This document shows positions 9,474 through 17,111 of a stretch of 64,000 bases of DNA, piece by piece. The translations under genes were made by a program, and so were the position numbers. The DNA lies in the NCBI RefSeq assembly GCF_007489285.1, contig NZ_VLIY01000023.1:1-64000 (forward strand), written 5' to 3'. Below the pieces are notes generated by a model, which was given only the letters and a program-made list of their open reading frames with translations, made no database searches and was not told the origin of the DNA. Position 1 is the first letter of the stretch. Each line of letters starts with the position of its first letter. The stretch comes from Skermania sp. ID1734. GTDB taxonomy: Bacteria; Actinomycetota; Actinomycetes; Mycobacteriales; Mycobacteriaceae.

Positions 9474-9622
9474 TGGTACCACCCCTTGTCGTCGGGGGCG
9501 CGTTGCTCGCACAACCGGTGCGCGGGCATCGGCTGTGCGTTGATGATGGTGGGCACGGCCGCGACCGGTGGTAGGTGCTCGCCGCCGGCGAGGTTGGCTG
9601 CGGCTCTGACTCGAGCAGACAT
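9470..9622 (-). CDS. 50-residue hypothetical protein
   Basis: A short frame begins at an ATG 12 bases after AAAGGA and ends in CAG TGA, with the TGA overlapping the GTG of the DnaB_N-like gene. The product (beginning MSARVRAAANLAGGEH) is polar and has no motif I know. The strict coupling to the next gene and the ribosome site support it. It could also be a leader whose translation opens the next gene. Confidence 0.5.
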   Translation of the reverse strand: MSARVRAAANLAGGEHLPPVAAVPTIINAQPMPAHRLCEQRAPDDKGWYQ

Positions 9623-9646
9623 CACGGAAGTAGGTCCTTTCGCGAA

Positions 9647-9880
9647 TCAGGCGGCCGCAAGCGCGGCCAGACGTTCGGGTCGATGCCCACTCCACGCGTC
9701 GGTGTCGGTGACCACGACGGGGGCTTGCAGGTACCCGAGTGCTCGCACGTAGCCGCGGGCGTCCGCGTCCTCGGAGAGATCGACCACCGCATAGGCGATG
9801 CCTCGGCGGTCTAATGCCCGGAAGGTGGCTTTGCAGCCCACGCAGCCGGGCTGGGTTTAAACAGTTACGGACACGGTCAT
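9647..9880 (-). pseudogene. nrdH: NrdH-type glutaredoxin with in-frame stop at codon 8
   Basis: NrdH reduces class Ib ribonucleotide reductase. From the ATG at 9880 the reading is MTVSVTV, stop (TAA at 9857-9859), then TQPGCVGCKATFRALDRRG and the full fold, including the family signature SEDADARGYVRALGYLQAPVVV and WSGHRP. NrdH normally has a tyrosine at the stop position (VYTQPGCVGC), so TAC has become TAA. The GTG after the stop lies inside the CVGC active site and would lose the first cysteine. The gene is therefore broken unless the base is a sequencing error. Length without the stop is 77 residues, normal for NrdH. Confidence 0.8.
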
Positions 9881-10004
9881 CCCCTTTCACGAAATTGTCT
9901 ATCGTTGCTTTTATCGTAGCTAATAGACGTTCTTTGCACAATGGTTCGAACGCTATTCCTATGAATTCTTTCGAGCCCATCTCATCGAGTGTTCACCGAA
10001 TTGT

Positions 10005-10337
10005 TTACAACAAATTTCCGGTACCGGTTTTGTGTTTTCGTGCAAGTTCTTCCGGTCGACGGTGTCGGGTTGGTGGCTGCCGCGGCCCGGGAGGCCGGTC
10101 ACCGCACCGGACCACGGCAGTGCTGGGGTGTTCAGCGGGGCAGTGACTTGTAGCGGACGATAGGCCGATGTCGGTGCCGCGGGCTTTGATGTAGGGCACC
10201 GGTTGGCCGTGGCGGTCGCCGGTTTCGCCTTTGCTGCGGTGGTTGTCAATGATGGTGAGAGTCACCATCGCCTCGCCGTTGTCGAACGCGCGCAGCGGGC
10301 TGATGTTGGCGATGTTGCCTTTGACGATGCTGCTCAT
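10005..10337 (-). CDS. SSB-like OB-fold protein, apparently truncated
   Basis: The start at 10337 follows AAAGGAG. The first 53 residues (SSIVKGNIANISPLRAFDNG, then MVTLTIIDNHRSKGE and PVPYIKARG) look like the first strands of a single-stranded DNA-binding OB fold. After that the sequence becomes Pro/Arg-rich and unlike SSB, so the 110-residue product seems to be cut short by a past rearrangement. Its start lies 66 bases from structured element A. SSB genes are standard leading-region genes of conjugative plasmids. The family assignment is moderate because only half of the domain is present. Confidence 0.45.
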   Translation of the reverse strand: MSSIVKGNIANISPLRAFDNGEAMVTLTIIDNHRSKGETGDRHGQPVPYIKARGTDIGLSSATSHCPAEHPSTAVVRCGDRPPGPRQPPTRHRRPEELARKHKTGTGNLL

Positions 10338-10402
10338 GAGGTTCCGCTCCTTTCGCCTCGACGGGGGCCGTGCATTGTGTGTCTGTGGTCCCCGCCATTT
10401 TC

Positions 10403-10700
10403 TGTGCCCTTCTGGCAATTCTTTTCGGGAGGGGGTAAGGGCGGCGGAATGCAAATCCGAGGAGCCGGCGCCAGTGAAACAATTTTCAGCGAGCGTCAGC
10501 GAGCGTGGGTTGAACAAATTGTTTCCTCCGCCCGGGCCGAGCGTCGCGAGCCGGATTTGCGTGGAGCATGCCACCGGTCAGAATGGACTGCCAGAAAAGG
10601 GAGGGAATTCGAGAAAATTCTTTTCGCTCGGCACCGCGCCCGCAGGGGGGCGGTGCTTCCTCAGCCGGCGAGCGTGCCGAGCCCGACACCGCCAGGTGGC
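10403..10700 (-). repeat. Structured element A (leading-region repeat, copy 1)
   Basis: First of three related elements of about 290 bp. On the minus strand it has a small hairpin around GCTCGGCACGCTC, a hairpin GCACCGC...GCGGTGC, and a long arm closed by TTCTGGC with GCCAGAA. Within the arm GCAAATCCG pairs with CGGATTTGC, and GAAACAATTT pairs with AAATTGTTTC below an apical loop containing CACGCTCGCTGACG. It lies directly upstream of the SSB-like gene. The equivalent stems in copies B and C differ in sequence but keep pairing. Confidence 0.75.
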
Positions 10701-10834
10701 GAGTGCGCGGCCCGGCCGGCGGCCGTTGCCGTGGGCTACGGTCCGGGAGTTGCTGAGTTGGCCGGCGGACGGGCCGCGTATAGGTGCCAGCTAATACGTT
10801 TCGTTCTGTCACCTACACGGGCCGGGAGGGTTTG

Positions 10835-11773
10835 TCAGGCGGTGTCGGCGGGCTCGCTTGTGGCGGGGTGCTCGGTGTGGTCGAGGGCGTCGACCAGTTC
10901 GCGCACGGCGGCCAGGACGCGGGTGGCGGTGGAGCGGATGAGGTCGGTGTCGGCCTCGGCCCATTCCGCGATGTAGCCGACGCTGTAGGCGCTGGTGTCC
11001 AGGCCGAGCAGTCCGGCCAGGATGTAGGCGACGGATTCGGCTTCGGTTTCGCGGATCCCGGCGTGGCTGATCGCGGCTGCGGCGGTGGTGTCGTCGGGGT
11101 CGTGTTCGGCGTGGAGTACGACGTGGGCTGCCTCGTGGAGGCCGGTTTTCGCGGCCATTACCGCAGACAGGGCGGTGTCGACGACGACGCGACGGGTCCC
11201 ATCGAGGGTTGTGTAGCCGTTGGCCGCGCCGGGAATGGGTTGGCGCGTGACGGTCCAGCCGCGTTCGCCCAGGACAGTGCTGATTCGGGTATAGATGCCG
11301 TGGGTGTCCTCGCCGGTGAGTCGTTGCGCGGGGTGGTCGGCCGCGGCGGCGGGGTGGTCGGGGATCGGGTCGGTTTGATCGTGGGCGAATACCGACAGGA
11401 TCGGGTAGTGGGCCAGGGTGCGGGTGGTTTCCTGCCCGGTGCTCTCGTCGGTGTCGGTGATCTTTTTGGTGCTGTAGCCGTAGATCTTTATTGCTTTTTC
11501 GCCTTTGCGGACCTGGCGGCCGCGGGCCTGCCATTGCCGGTAGCCGGCGACCTGGGTGGCGGTGGGGTGTTGAGACAGGATCAGCAGCAGATTCGACAGT
11601 GAGTACGTGTGGAAGCCGCGAGCGCTGAATTGCAGGAACTGCAACCATGTTTCGCTGTTGGCGAGTTCGGCGACTTTGGTTTGCAGTTCCTCGCGCAGCT
11701 GCGCGGCTTGCAGTTCGCGCGCGGCGGCGCGGCGCTGGCGCTGTTGGTCGGTGAGTGATTCGGTGCGGGTCAT
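10835..11773 (-). CDS. ArdC-like antirestriction protein
   Basis: The chosen start (ATG at 11773 after AAAGGACCC) gives 312 residues. The N-terminal domain (ANSETWLQFLQFSARGFHTY, then SLSNLLLILSQHP and KGEKAIKIYGY) is the ssDNA-binding part of ArdC/TraC1-type proteins. The C-terminal domain is a zincin-like metallopeptidase with HEAAH as metal site and a later glutamate (ETEAESVAYIL). ArdC protects incoming plasmid DNA from restriction and is a typical first-entering gene in conjugation. It is on the same strand as its neighbours, transcribed toward the oriT candidate. Confidence 0.85.
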   Translation of the reverse strand: MTRTESLTDQQRQRRAAARELQAAQLREELQTKVAELANSETWLQFLQFSARGFHTYSLSNLLLILSQHPTATQVAGYRQWQARGRQVRKGEKAIKIYGYSTKKITDTDESTGQETTRTLAHYPILSVFAHDQTDPIPDHPAAAADHPAQRLTGEDTHGIYTRISTVLGERGWTVTRQPIPGAANGYTTLDGTRRVVVDTALSAVMAAKTGLHEAAHVVLHAEHDPDDTTAAAAISHAGIRETEAESVAYILAGLLGLDTSAYSVGYIAEWAEADTDLIRSTATRVLAAVRELVDALDHTEHPATSEPADTA

Positions 11774-11810
11774 GACGTGGGTCCTTTCTTCGTCGGCGGC
11801 GGCGTTGTGC

Positions 11811-11996
11811 TCAGTCGCCGAGCTCGGCGGCGGTGAGGGTGAACGTGGCGGCAGCAACGGCGGCGGGATCGTTGAGGGCGAGTTCGATCAAGACCGCGCG
11901 GGTGGTGTGGTCGAGGTCGGCCCAGTGCGGGTCGGTGCCGCATCGCACGGTGTTGTAGGCGATTTGGGCGGCCTTGATGGGGTCGATAACCTGCAT
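11811..11996 (-). CDS. Small hypothetical protein with duplicated leader
   Basis: The 61-residue product (MQVIDPIKAAQIAYNTVRCG...) is helical and acidic with no known motif. It starts 8 bases after GGAGGT. Its 5' leader, about 44 bases, is identical to that of the DUF4192 gene at 13326, and the identity resumes further upstream for some 56 bases with one mismatch. At the DUF4192 gene a 293-bp block with element B is present between these two identical parts. Here it is absent. Confidence 0.6.
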   Translation of the reverse strand: MQVIDPIKAAQIAYNTVRCGTDPHWADLDHTTRAVLIELALNDPAAVAAATFTLTAAELGD

Positions 11997-12000
11997 GGCT

Positions 12001-12100
12001 GCTACCTCCTGGTCGTGCGGGCTTGGGGTGTGCCGCCCGCGGCCCGGACACCCGGCCCGCCCGCTGGGTGCGGTGGCGCTGCCGGGACGGGTGGCCGGCC
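12001..12100. repeat. Element-free paralogue of the B insertion site
   Basis: Bases 11995-12040 match 13325-13370, and 12041-12097 match 13664-13720 with one difference. In the second locus 293 extra bases separate these parts. The junction here reads GCCGCCCGC-GGCCCGG. At the other locus GCCCGC is present on both sides of the extra block. This is an empty-site versus filled-site comparison within one molecule. Confidence 0.8.
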
Positions 12101-12144
12101 GCCACGCACCGTGTTTGTCGGCGGCTGCTGTGAGACTGTCGGGT

Positions 12145-12306
12145 ATGGATGGTGTTTCGCGGGTTGAGCGGGCATTGGCGCGTGCTTCGGCGGTGGCGGC
12201 GGATTGCTCGGTGCGGGCGTGCCGCGAGGTGTTCACTGGCCGTGCACGCGCGACGTCGCGGTCGGATTGGTTTTGGGTCGATCCGGAGGTTTCCGATCTG
12301 CTGTGA
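12145..12306 (+). CDS. Small hypothetical protein
   Basis: A 53-residue frame (MDGVSRVERALARASAVAAD..., ending WFWVDPEVSDLL) runs divergently from the leader of the 61-residue gene. It is a short helical, basic peptide without known motif. There is only a weak purine stretch before the ATG. Residue make-up looks coding, but support is limited. Confidence 0.35.
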   Translation: MDGVSRVERALARASAVAADCSVRACREVFTGRARATSRSDWFWVDPEVSDLL

Positions 12307-12351
12307 CGCTGCGCGAGGGCCGGTTGGGTTTGACCGGCCCTCGCGCAGTGG

Positions 12352-13326
12352 TTAGTCGGGCAGTTCGACGCCGAACCGGTCGGCGGTGTTGGCGGTGGCG
12401 GTGCGCAGCATTGCGGTGATGTTTTCCGGGGTCAAGGCGCGGTCGATGGCGGTGCGGGCCAGCTCGAGCAGAGTCGGATTGTCGGTGCCGGTTGCTGTGG
12501 CGTGTGCTTCGGCGGCGGTGTAGGCGCACTGTGCGGCGGCGCCATGTCCGGCGGCGTGGGCGAACAGTCCGGCGAGGGTGAGGGTATGCGCGCGGGCCTC
12601 GGTGGTGCTGACTGCGGCGATGCGGGTGAACGCTTCGGCGGCGGCGCGCGGGTCGATGAGTGCGGCGGCGAGCATGGCGTCACGGGTGGCGGGCACGGCG
12701 GCGAGCACGTTGACAGCGCCGGCGAGGCGGTCGGTGACGGGCCGGTGTTCGCGCACGGTGGCGAACAGGTCGGCCAGCGTGTCGGTGATGAATCGGTCAT
12801 TGTCCGCGTTTGCGGCGGCGAGCGCGCCGGTCATGTCGACGGGCGTGGCGCGGCGGTAGCGGGCTTGCAGGTCGGCGCGGCTGGTGGCGGTGACTTGGCC
12901 GTTTACTGCAAACGCGGTTGCGGCGGCGCTGTTGGCGGGGTCGGTGAGAGTTCCGTTGTCGAGGGTGTGCACGTCGATCCAGGTGGCTCCGGCGGTCAGG
13001 GCCGGTGCGTAGAGGACGTGACGGGTGTCGATCCCGGCATCGGTGAACTGGCCGGTGAGGTATTCGGTCAAACCGATCGCGTGACCGGCGCGCTCATGGT
13101 CGGTGATGACGGCGAGGATCGCGGCGGTGGCGTGCTCGCGCACGGCCAGGTCCACTATCGGGGCCAGGCTGTCGGTGTCGGCGTCGGCGTCGAGGCGGGC
13201 ACCGGCGAGCACGCGCTTGTCGTCGAGCAGGATCGCCACGACTGAATCGGACGGGATGAATCCGAGCAGGAAGGGCACCGCGGTAAGAATGTCGGTGCGG
13301 GTGGTGAGACGGACGGGTCCGAACAT
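12352..13326 (-). CDS. DUF4192 family protein
   Basis: The 324-residue product matches DUF4192, a family common in Actinobacteria, with the signature start LTTRTDILTAVPFLLGF, then PSDSVVAILL and the tail LLELARTAIDRALTP. The function of the family is not known. The start at 13326 follows GGAGGTAGCAGCC. A much longer open frame extends upstream into element B but has no coding character. Its leader is the copy that carries element B, and it belongs to the leading-region gene set. Confidence 0.85.
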   Translation of the reverse strand: MFGPVRLTTRTDILTAVPFLLGFIPSDSVVAILLDDKRVLAGARLDADADTDSLAPIVDLAVREHATAAILAVITDHERAGHAIGLTEYLTGQFTDAGIDTRHVLYAPALTAGATWIDVHTLDNGTLTDPANSAAATAFAVNGQVTATSRADLQARYRRATPVDMTGALAAANADNDRFITDTLADLFATVREHRPVTDRLAGAVNVLAAVPATRDAMLAAALIDPRAAAEAFTRIAAVSTTEARAHTLTLAGLFAHAAGHGAAAQCAYTAAEAHATATGTDNPTLLELARTAIDRALTPENITAMLRTATANTADRFGVELPD

Positions 13327-13370
13327 GGCTGCTACCTCCTGGTCGTGCGGGCTTGGGGTGTGCCGCCCGC

Positions 13371-13657
13371 TTTTTTGCCCTTCTGGCGTGGGAGATGTCG
13401 GCCGGTATGAGGCGGGCGGAGTGCAACCGGTGAGGCGGAGAAGTTTTCTGCGAGCCGTCAGGCGAGTGCGGGTGGAAAAGTTCTTCGCACCCCGCAGGGG
13501 CCGTAGGTCATCCGGTTGCGCGTAGTCCGCCGCCGGCCAGAATCGAAAGGCCAGAAGGCAAAAAGGGAATCGAGGTCTTTGACAGCAGCACCGCGCCCGG
13601 CGGGTGCGGTGCTCCCATTGCCGGGCGAGCGCGCCGAGCCCGGCACCGCCAGGTGAC
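13371..13657 (-). repeat. Structured element B (leading-region repeat, copy 2)
   Basis: On the minus strand: hairpin TGCCGGGC/GCCCGGCA around a GCTCGGC-type loop, hairpin GCACCGC/GCGGTGC, then the long arm closed by TTTTTGCC-TTCTGGC against GCCAGAAGGGCAAAAAA. Inside, GCAACCGG pairs with CCGGTTGC, and ACTTTTC faces GAAAACTT with a C-C mismatch. The apical segment is CACCCGCACTCGCCTGACGG. The element is bounded by GCCCGC direct repeats (13365-13370 and 13658-13663). The DUF4192 start codon is 45 bases beyond it. Confidence 0.8.
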
Positions 13658-13748
13658 GCCCGCGGCCCGGACACCCGGCCCGCCCGCTGGGTGCGGTGGC
13701 ACTGCCGGGACGGGTGGCCGGGCCGCGGTAAGGAAAAAAACTGGCGGC

Positions 13749-14075
13749 TCACGACACGGCGCGGCATCGCATGCATTCCCATCTGCCGTCGATGCGCATG
13801 CAGGTGCGCCGCTCTTCGCACAGCCAGCAGGTTTGGTTGGGTTTCGGGGCCAGCCCGTCGTGTTGGTCGCGGCGGCGCTGATGCTGCTCAAGGTGGGGGT
13901 CGGCGGTGCCTGCAGGGAGTACAGGGCCGGTTACGCCCGGACGGTTGGCGGTGGTGGTGAGGAATGGACCGAACTCGGCGCAGCAGGTGGTGCAGACGGT
14001 TTCGCCGGGGACGGTGAGGTTGCCGCACACGCGATGGAAGTGGCACGGGTGCAGCAGCCCGTAGTCGATGCTCAT
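13749..14075 (-). CDS. Cysteine-rich (zinc-binding) hypothetical protein
   Basis: From the ATG at 14075, after AAGGAAA, the 108-residue product starts MSIDYGLLHPCHFHRVCG. It holds two Cys clusters: CHFHRVCG with CTTCC in the first 40 residues, and CWLCEERRTC with CMRC at the C-terminus. These are spaced as two zinc ribbons. It lies between the ParB-like gene and DUF4192 on the same strand. The role is unknown, and nucleic-acid or protein binding is likely. Confidence 0.65.
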   Translation of the reverse strand: MSIDYGLLHPCHFHRVCGNLTVPGETVCTTCCAEFGPFLTTTANRPGVTGPVLPAGTADPHLEQHQRRRDQHDGLAPKPNQTCWLCEERRTCMRIDGRWECMRCRAVS

Positions 14076-14148
14076 GACATGGGTTTCCTTCTCGCGCGAT
14101 ACCGGTTGCGGGCCAGGTGTGGTACTGGCCCGCAACCGGTCCACTGGA

Positions 14149-15753
14149 TTAGCTGTCGGTACTGGTGTCGTGCAGGTCGTCGGCGGTCAGGTCACCGGTG
14201 GCGACCTGCTCGATGGGCGAGAGGTTGTAGCCCAGCGATTGCAGGAAGTGCAGGTACCTGCCGGTTTGCGCCTGGTAGTAGAAGCCGAGGCCGGTATCGG
14301 TGCGCCAGCAGTCTTTTCCGGTTCGCGATTCGAACGCGGCGAGTACGAGGGCCAGGGTGACCACTTGGGCGCGCGCCGGGGTCGCCCCGGCCAGGTAGTC
14401 ACCGACCTGCGACCGCGACAGCCGGGCGGTGTCGATGCCGAGCAGTTCGGCGGCGGTGTCGATGGCCTTGTTGCCGGTGAGCAGTCCCGGTTCCGCAGCC
14501 AGGGATTCCGCGACGAACCCGGCGGCTTCGGTGGGCGGGGTTTTCCGCGCTAGCAGGGCGGTTTTCAACCATTCCCGCCGTGTGGCGAGTGCGGCCGCGC
14601 CGAGTTTGTTGAACGCGATCACGCGGCGACGCTGTGCGCGTTCGGCTTCTTTGCGTTCGGCGTCGCGCTGCGCCGCCGCCTCTGCGGCGTCCTCGCTGTC
14701 ACCGCTGGTCGCGGTGACGCGCTCGGCGCGGCGTAGTCCCAGCGCGTCGGGTGCGCGGGTGTAGAACTCCGGGATCCAGGCGTCGGCCACTTCGACCTGG
14801 TTGACGTGGTAGTAGCCCTCGGCGGGCTCGGTAGCGTCGTCGTCCTGGGTGGACCAGTCCACCCGGTCGGGATCGACCGACTCGCCGGTGTCTTTGAGAG
14901 TGACCTGCCCGCCTTCTTCGAACACGAGCCACACCGCCCACCTGCCCGGGTCGGTTTCGACGTGCTCGCCCACGGTGGCAGGCTCGCCGTCGGTGGTGGT
15001 CAGCGATTCCAGATGCATCCAGCCCTGGTCGTCACCGCTGGTTTCGGGGTCGGTGGCCAGCACCGTATATCCCTGCTCGGCCCAGCTTGGGCCCGCTTCG
15101 GCGCGGGCGGCGGCGAGGCGGGCGGCGGTGTAGGCGAAGCTGTAGCGGGGCGCGGCCAGCAGTTCGGCCACCGCCGCCTCGTCACCCTCTACCTCGAAGG
15201 CGGCGACCACCGCGGCAGCCTCGAGGTCGAGCTGCCCGGCATCCAGCGCCTCGCGGGCGGTGGCGGATTTGCCGACCTTCGCGGCCTTCTTGAGTTGATC
15301 CGGGTTGACCTGCAAGGCCTTTTTGATCTTGGTCTGGGACACACCAAGGTCGAGCATGTCGGCGATGGCTTTGGCGCGTTGGCCTTCGGTGAGTCCGGTA
15401 CGGCGGTCGTTGGCCTCGATCTGGGTGACGATGCGCGCGAAGCCGCGTTCTTTGTCGCTGGTGGTGGTGTCGGTGGTGACCATGACCGGGATCGACGCGG
15501 CACCGGCATCACGGGCGGCCAGGGTGCGGCGCTGGCCGTCGGTGACCCGGATCGATCCGTCGCTGTAGCGGGTGGCGGAGACGGCTTGCAGCACGCCGTG
15601 GGTGGCGATGCTGGTCACCAGTGCCGCCCAGTCGGGGCTGTCGGTGTCGACGTGATCGCGCACATTGGCGTCGATATCGAGCACTGCCGGGTCGATGTGC
15701 AGCAACTCGACGCCGATCGCGTTGCTGGTGGTGGTGGTGTTGTTGTTGGTCAT
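14149..15753 (-). CDS. ParB/Srx-fold partition-like protein
   Basis: The 534-residue protein begins with a ParB N-terminal domain: HIDPAVLDIDANVRD, then THGVLQAVSATRYSDG and the ParB box DGQRRTLAARDAG. A helix-turn-helix region follows (RAKAIADMLDLGVSQTKIKK). The remainder is specific to large actinobacterial plasmid ParB-like proteins. No ParA is seen next to it. Such orphan ParB proteins in leading regions may act in establishment rather than segregation. Assignment to the ParB superfamily is firm, the exact role is not. Confidence 0.85.
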   Translation of the reverse strand: MTNNNTTTTSNAIGVELLHIDPAVLDIDANVRDHVDTDSPDWAALVTSIATHGVLQAVSATRYSDGSIRVTDGQRRTLAARDAGAASIPVMVTTDTTTSDKERGFARIVTQIEANDRRTGLTEGQRAKAIADMLDLGVSQTKIKKALQVNPDQLKKAAKVGKSATAREALDAGQLDLEAAAVVAAFEVEGDEAAVAELLAAPRYSFAYTAARLAAARAEAGPSWAEQGYTVLATDPETSGDDQGWMHLESLTTTDGEPATVGEHVETDPGRWAVWLVFEEGGQVTLKDTGESVDPDRVDWSTQDDDATEPAEGYYHVNQVEVADAWIPEFYTRAPDALGLRRAERVTATSGDSEDAAEAAAQRDAERKEAERAQRRRVIAFNKLGAAALATRREWLKTALLARKTPPTEAAGFVAESLAAEPGLLTGNKAIDTAAELLGIDTARLSRSQVGDYLAGATPARAQVVTLALVLAAFESRTGKDCWRTDTGLGFYYQAQTGRYLHFLQSLGYNLSPIEQVATGDLTADDLHDTSTDS

Positions 15754-15825
15754 CGGGGTGTCTCCTTGTCGTGGTGTACTAGTTGGTGAGACACCGGGCA
15801 GCTAGGGACTGTCCGGTGTTTTCGC

Positions 15826-16217
15826 TTACCGGGGTTCGGCGGCGAAGTGGGTTTCGACGGCGCGTAGCAGGGCGCGTAGTTCGGCGCCGGTGGTCGCGGC
15901 TGTGGCGGCGAGGTAGGCGCTGATCGCGATGGTGTTGCCTGCGGTGTCGGGGGTGTGTTCGGTGTCGGCGCGGTGGGCGGCGGCGGAAGCGGTCGCAGCA
16001 GCGGCGGTGTGGCGCAGCGCCGCGCAAATGGTGGCGATGGTGGGGGTGTGTCCGTCGCTGGCGGTGCGGGCGTGGTCGAGGGCGAACCCGATTGCGGTGG
16101 CGATGGTTTCGGCTACGCGCGGGCTGTGGCCGCTGTGCCCGTGGAGGTATCGGGCGCGGCTGGCGTGTAGGTAGCGTTCGGCGGCGCTGGCTTCGGTGGG
16201 TGGGGTGTCGAGATCAT
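15826..16217 (-). pseudogene. Hypothetical plasmid gene, frameshifted at its start codon
   Basis: A perfect start (GGAAGGAGCGCACC then ATG at 16217) leads in its own frame to a stop after 34 codons. The adjacent frame, beginning with the next bases (GATCTCGACACC...), has strong coding bias and no stop for about 128 codons: DLDTPPTEASAAERYLHASR, then YLHGHSGHSPRVAETIATAI and a C-terminus LRALLRAVETHFAAEPR. That frame has no ATG, GTG or TTG start. A single missing G after the ATG would restore MDLDTPP. The protein is helical and unrecognised. Confidence 0.6.
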
Positions 16218-16250
16218 GGTGCGCTCCTTCCGGTTTCGAGGCGGCGTGTT

Positions 16251-16706
16251 TCAGTGCAGGTGGTAGTCGTGGACCTTGACGGTGGCCGGGGCTCCGAGGG
16301 TGTCGGCGACCTCGGCGGGTAGCGCGGCGCGGTGGTTTCCGGCGGCGTAGGCGTTCGGGCGCAGCGTGTATTCGCCGGTGGCGGGGTCGCTGATCGCGGG
16401 GTGCAGGTACCAGGTGGTGCCGGTCGGGCGGCCGAGGCCACCGAAGTGGTAGCTGGTGACGCGGTGGCCGGTCGTGGGGTCGATGTGGAGGATGGGGGTT
16501 GCCCAGGTGACCGACACCAGACCGAACAGCGCCGGATCATGCAGGCCGAGTTCGTCCGCTGACCGCGCTGCGTGGAAGCGGATCAGGGCCGAACCGCGGT
16601 CGGGGTGGTGGGGGAAGGCGTGAATGTAGCCGACGATGAGCGCGGGCCGGGTGTCGATGGTGATGCGGTATCCGCTGGCTCGCAATGTTTTTGCCGTGGT
16701 GTGCAT
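16251..16706 (-). CDS. Hypothetical protein of the leading region
   Basis: The 151-residue product (MHTTAKTLRASGYRITIDTR...) is rich in His, Tyr and Gly and appears beta-rich (PALIVGYIHAFPHHPDRGSA, then TSYHFGGLGRPTGTTWYLHP). No motif is recognised. It is the first gene after structured element C and ends 33 bases before the next gene start. The arrangement is the same as for the genes behind elements A and B. Confidence 0.6.
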   Translation of the reverse strand: MHTTAKTLRASGYRITIDTRPALIVGYIHAFPHHPDRGSALIRFHAARSADELGLHDPALFGLVSVTWATPILHIDPTTGHRVTSYHFGGLGRPTGTTWYLHPAISDPATGEYTLRPNAYAAGNHRAALPAEVADTLGAPATVKVHDYHLH

Positions 16707-16756
16707 GGCGTGCTCCCAGTTTCTCCGGGGCGGTCCCTGCGCTCGGTCCCGCCTGT

Positions 16757-17047
16757 TGTTTTGCCCTTCTGGCAGCGAAGATTTGGGCCGGGAAAGGGCC
16801 GCGGAGTGCAACTGGTGAGCGCGCAAGTTTTCCCGCCGCGCGCCGCAGGCGAGTGCGGGTGGCGGGAAAAGTTGCGCGACCCGTCAGGGCCGGGAGGTCA
16901 CCGGTTGCGCGCAGCGGTCCACCGGCCATAATCGGAGGCCAGAAGGGCAAGCAACACACTGCTTTTCACAGCAGCGCCGCCCCTCGTCGGGGCGGTGCTT
17001 CATTTGTGCGGTGAGCGTGCCGAGCCCGCACCGCCGCAGGCGGGGCC
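16757..17047 (-). repeat. Structured element C (leading-region repeat, copy 3)
   Basis: This copy has the cleanest outer stem: TTGCCCTTCTGGC and GCCAGAAGGGCAA are perfectly complementary over 13 bases. Within it GCAACCGGTGA faces TCACCAGTTGC with one mismatch. The stem GCGCAACTTTTCCCGCC faces GGCGGGAAAACTTGCGC, with one C-C mismatch at the same place as in copy B. The apical segment is CACCCGCACTCGCCTG. On the minus strand the two small hairpins come first (TGCGG/CCGCA around GCTCGGCACGCTC). The next start codon is about 50 bases beyond. Confidence 0.8.
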
Positions 17048-17111
17048 ACCGCGTCAGCGCCGAACACCGGCCGCGGACTGCGTGTCGGTGGACTGGGGCA
17101 TAGTGGCGGTC

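Noticed and set aside
9855-9862. GTTTAAAC palindrome in nrdH as a possible engineered restriction site
   Set aside because: It arises from a single base change in a natural Tyr codon context. There is no vector sequence nearby.
12352-13821. DUF4192 gene extended upstream through element B (489 codons)
   Set aside because: The extra N-terminal part is Arg/Pro-rich and covers a structured repeat. The start at 13326 has a strong ribosome site.
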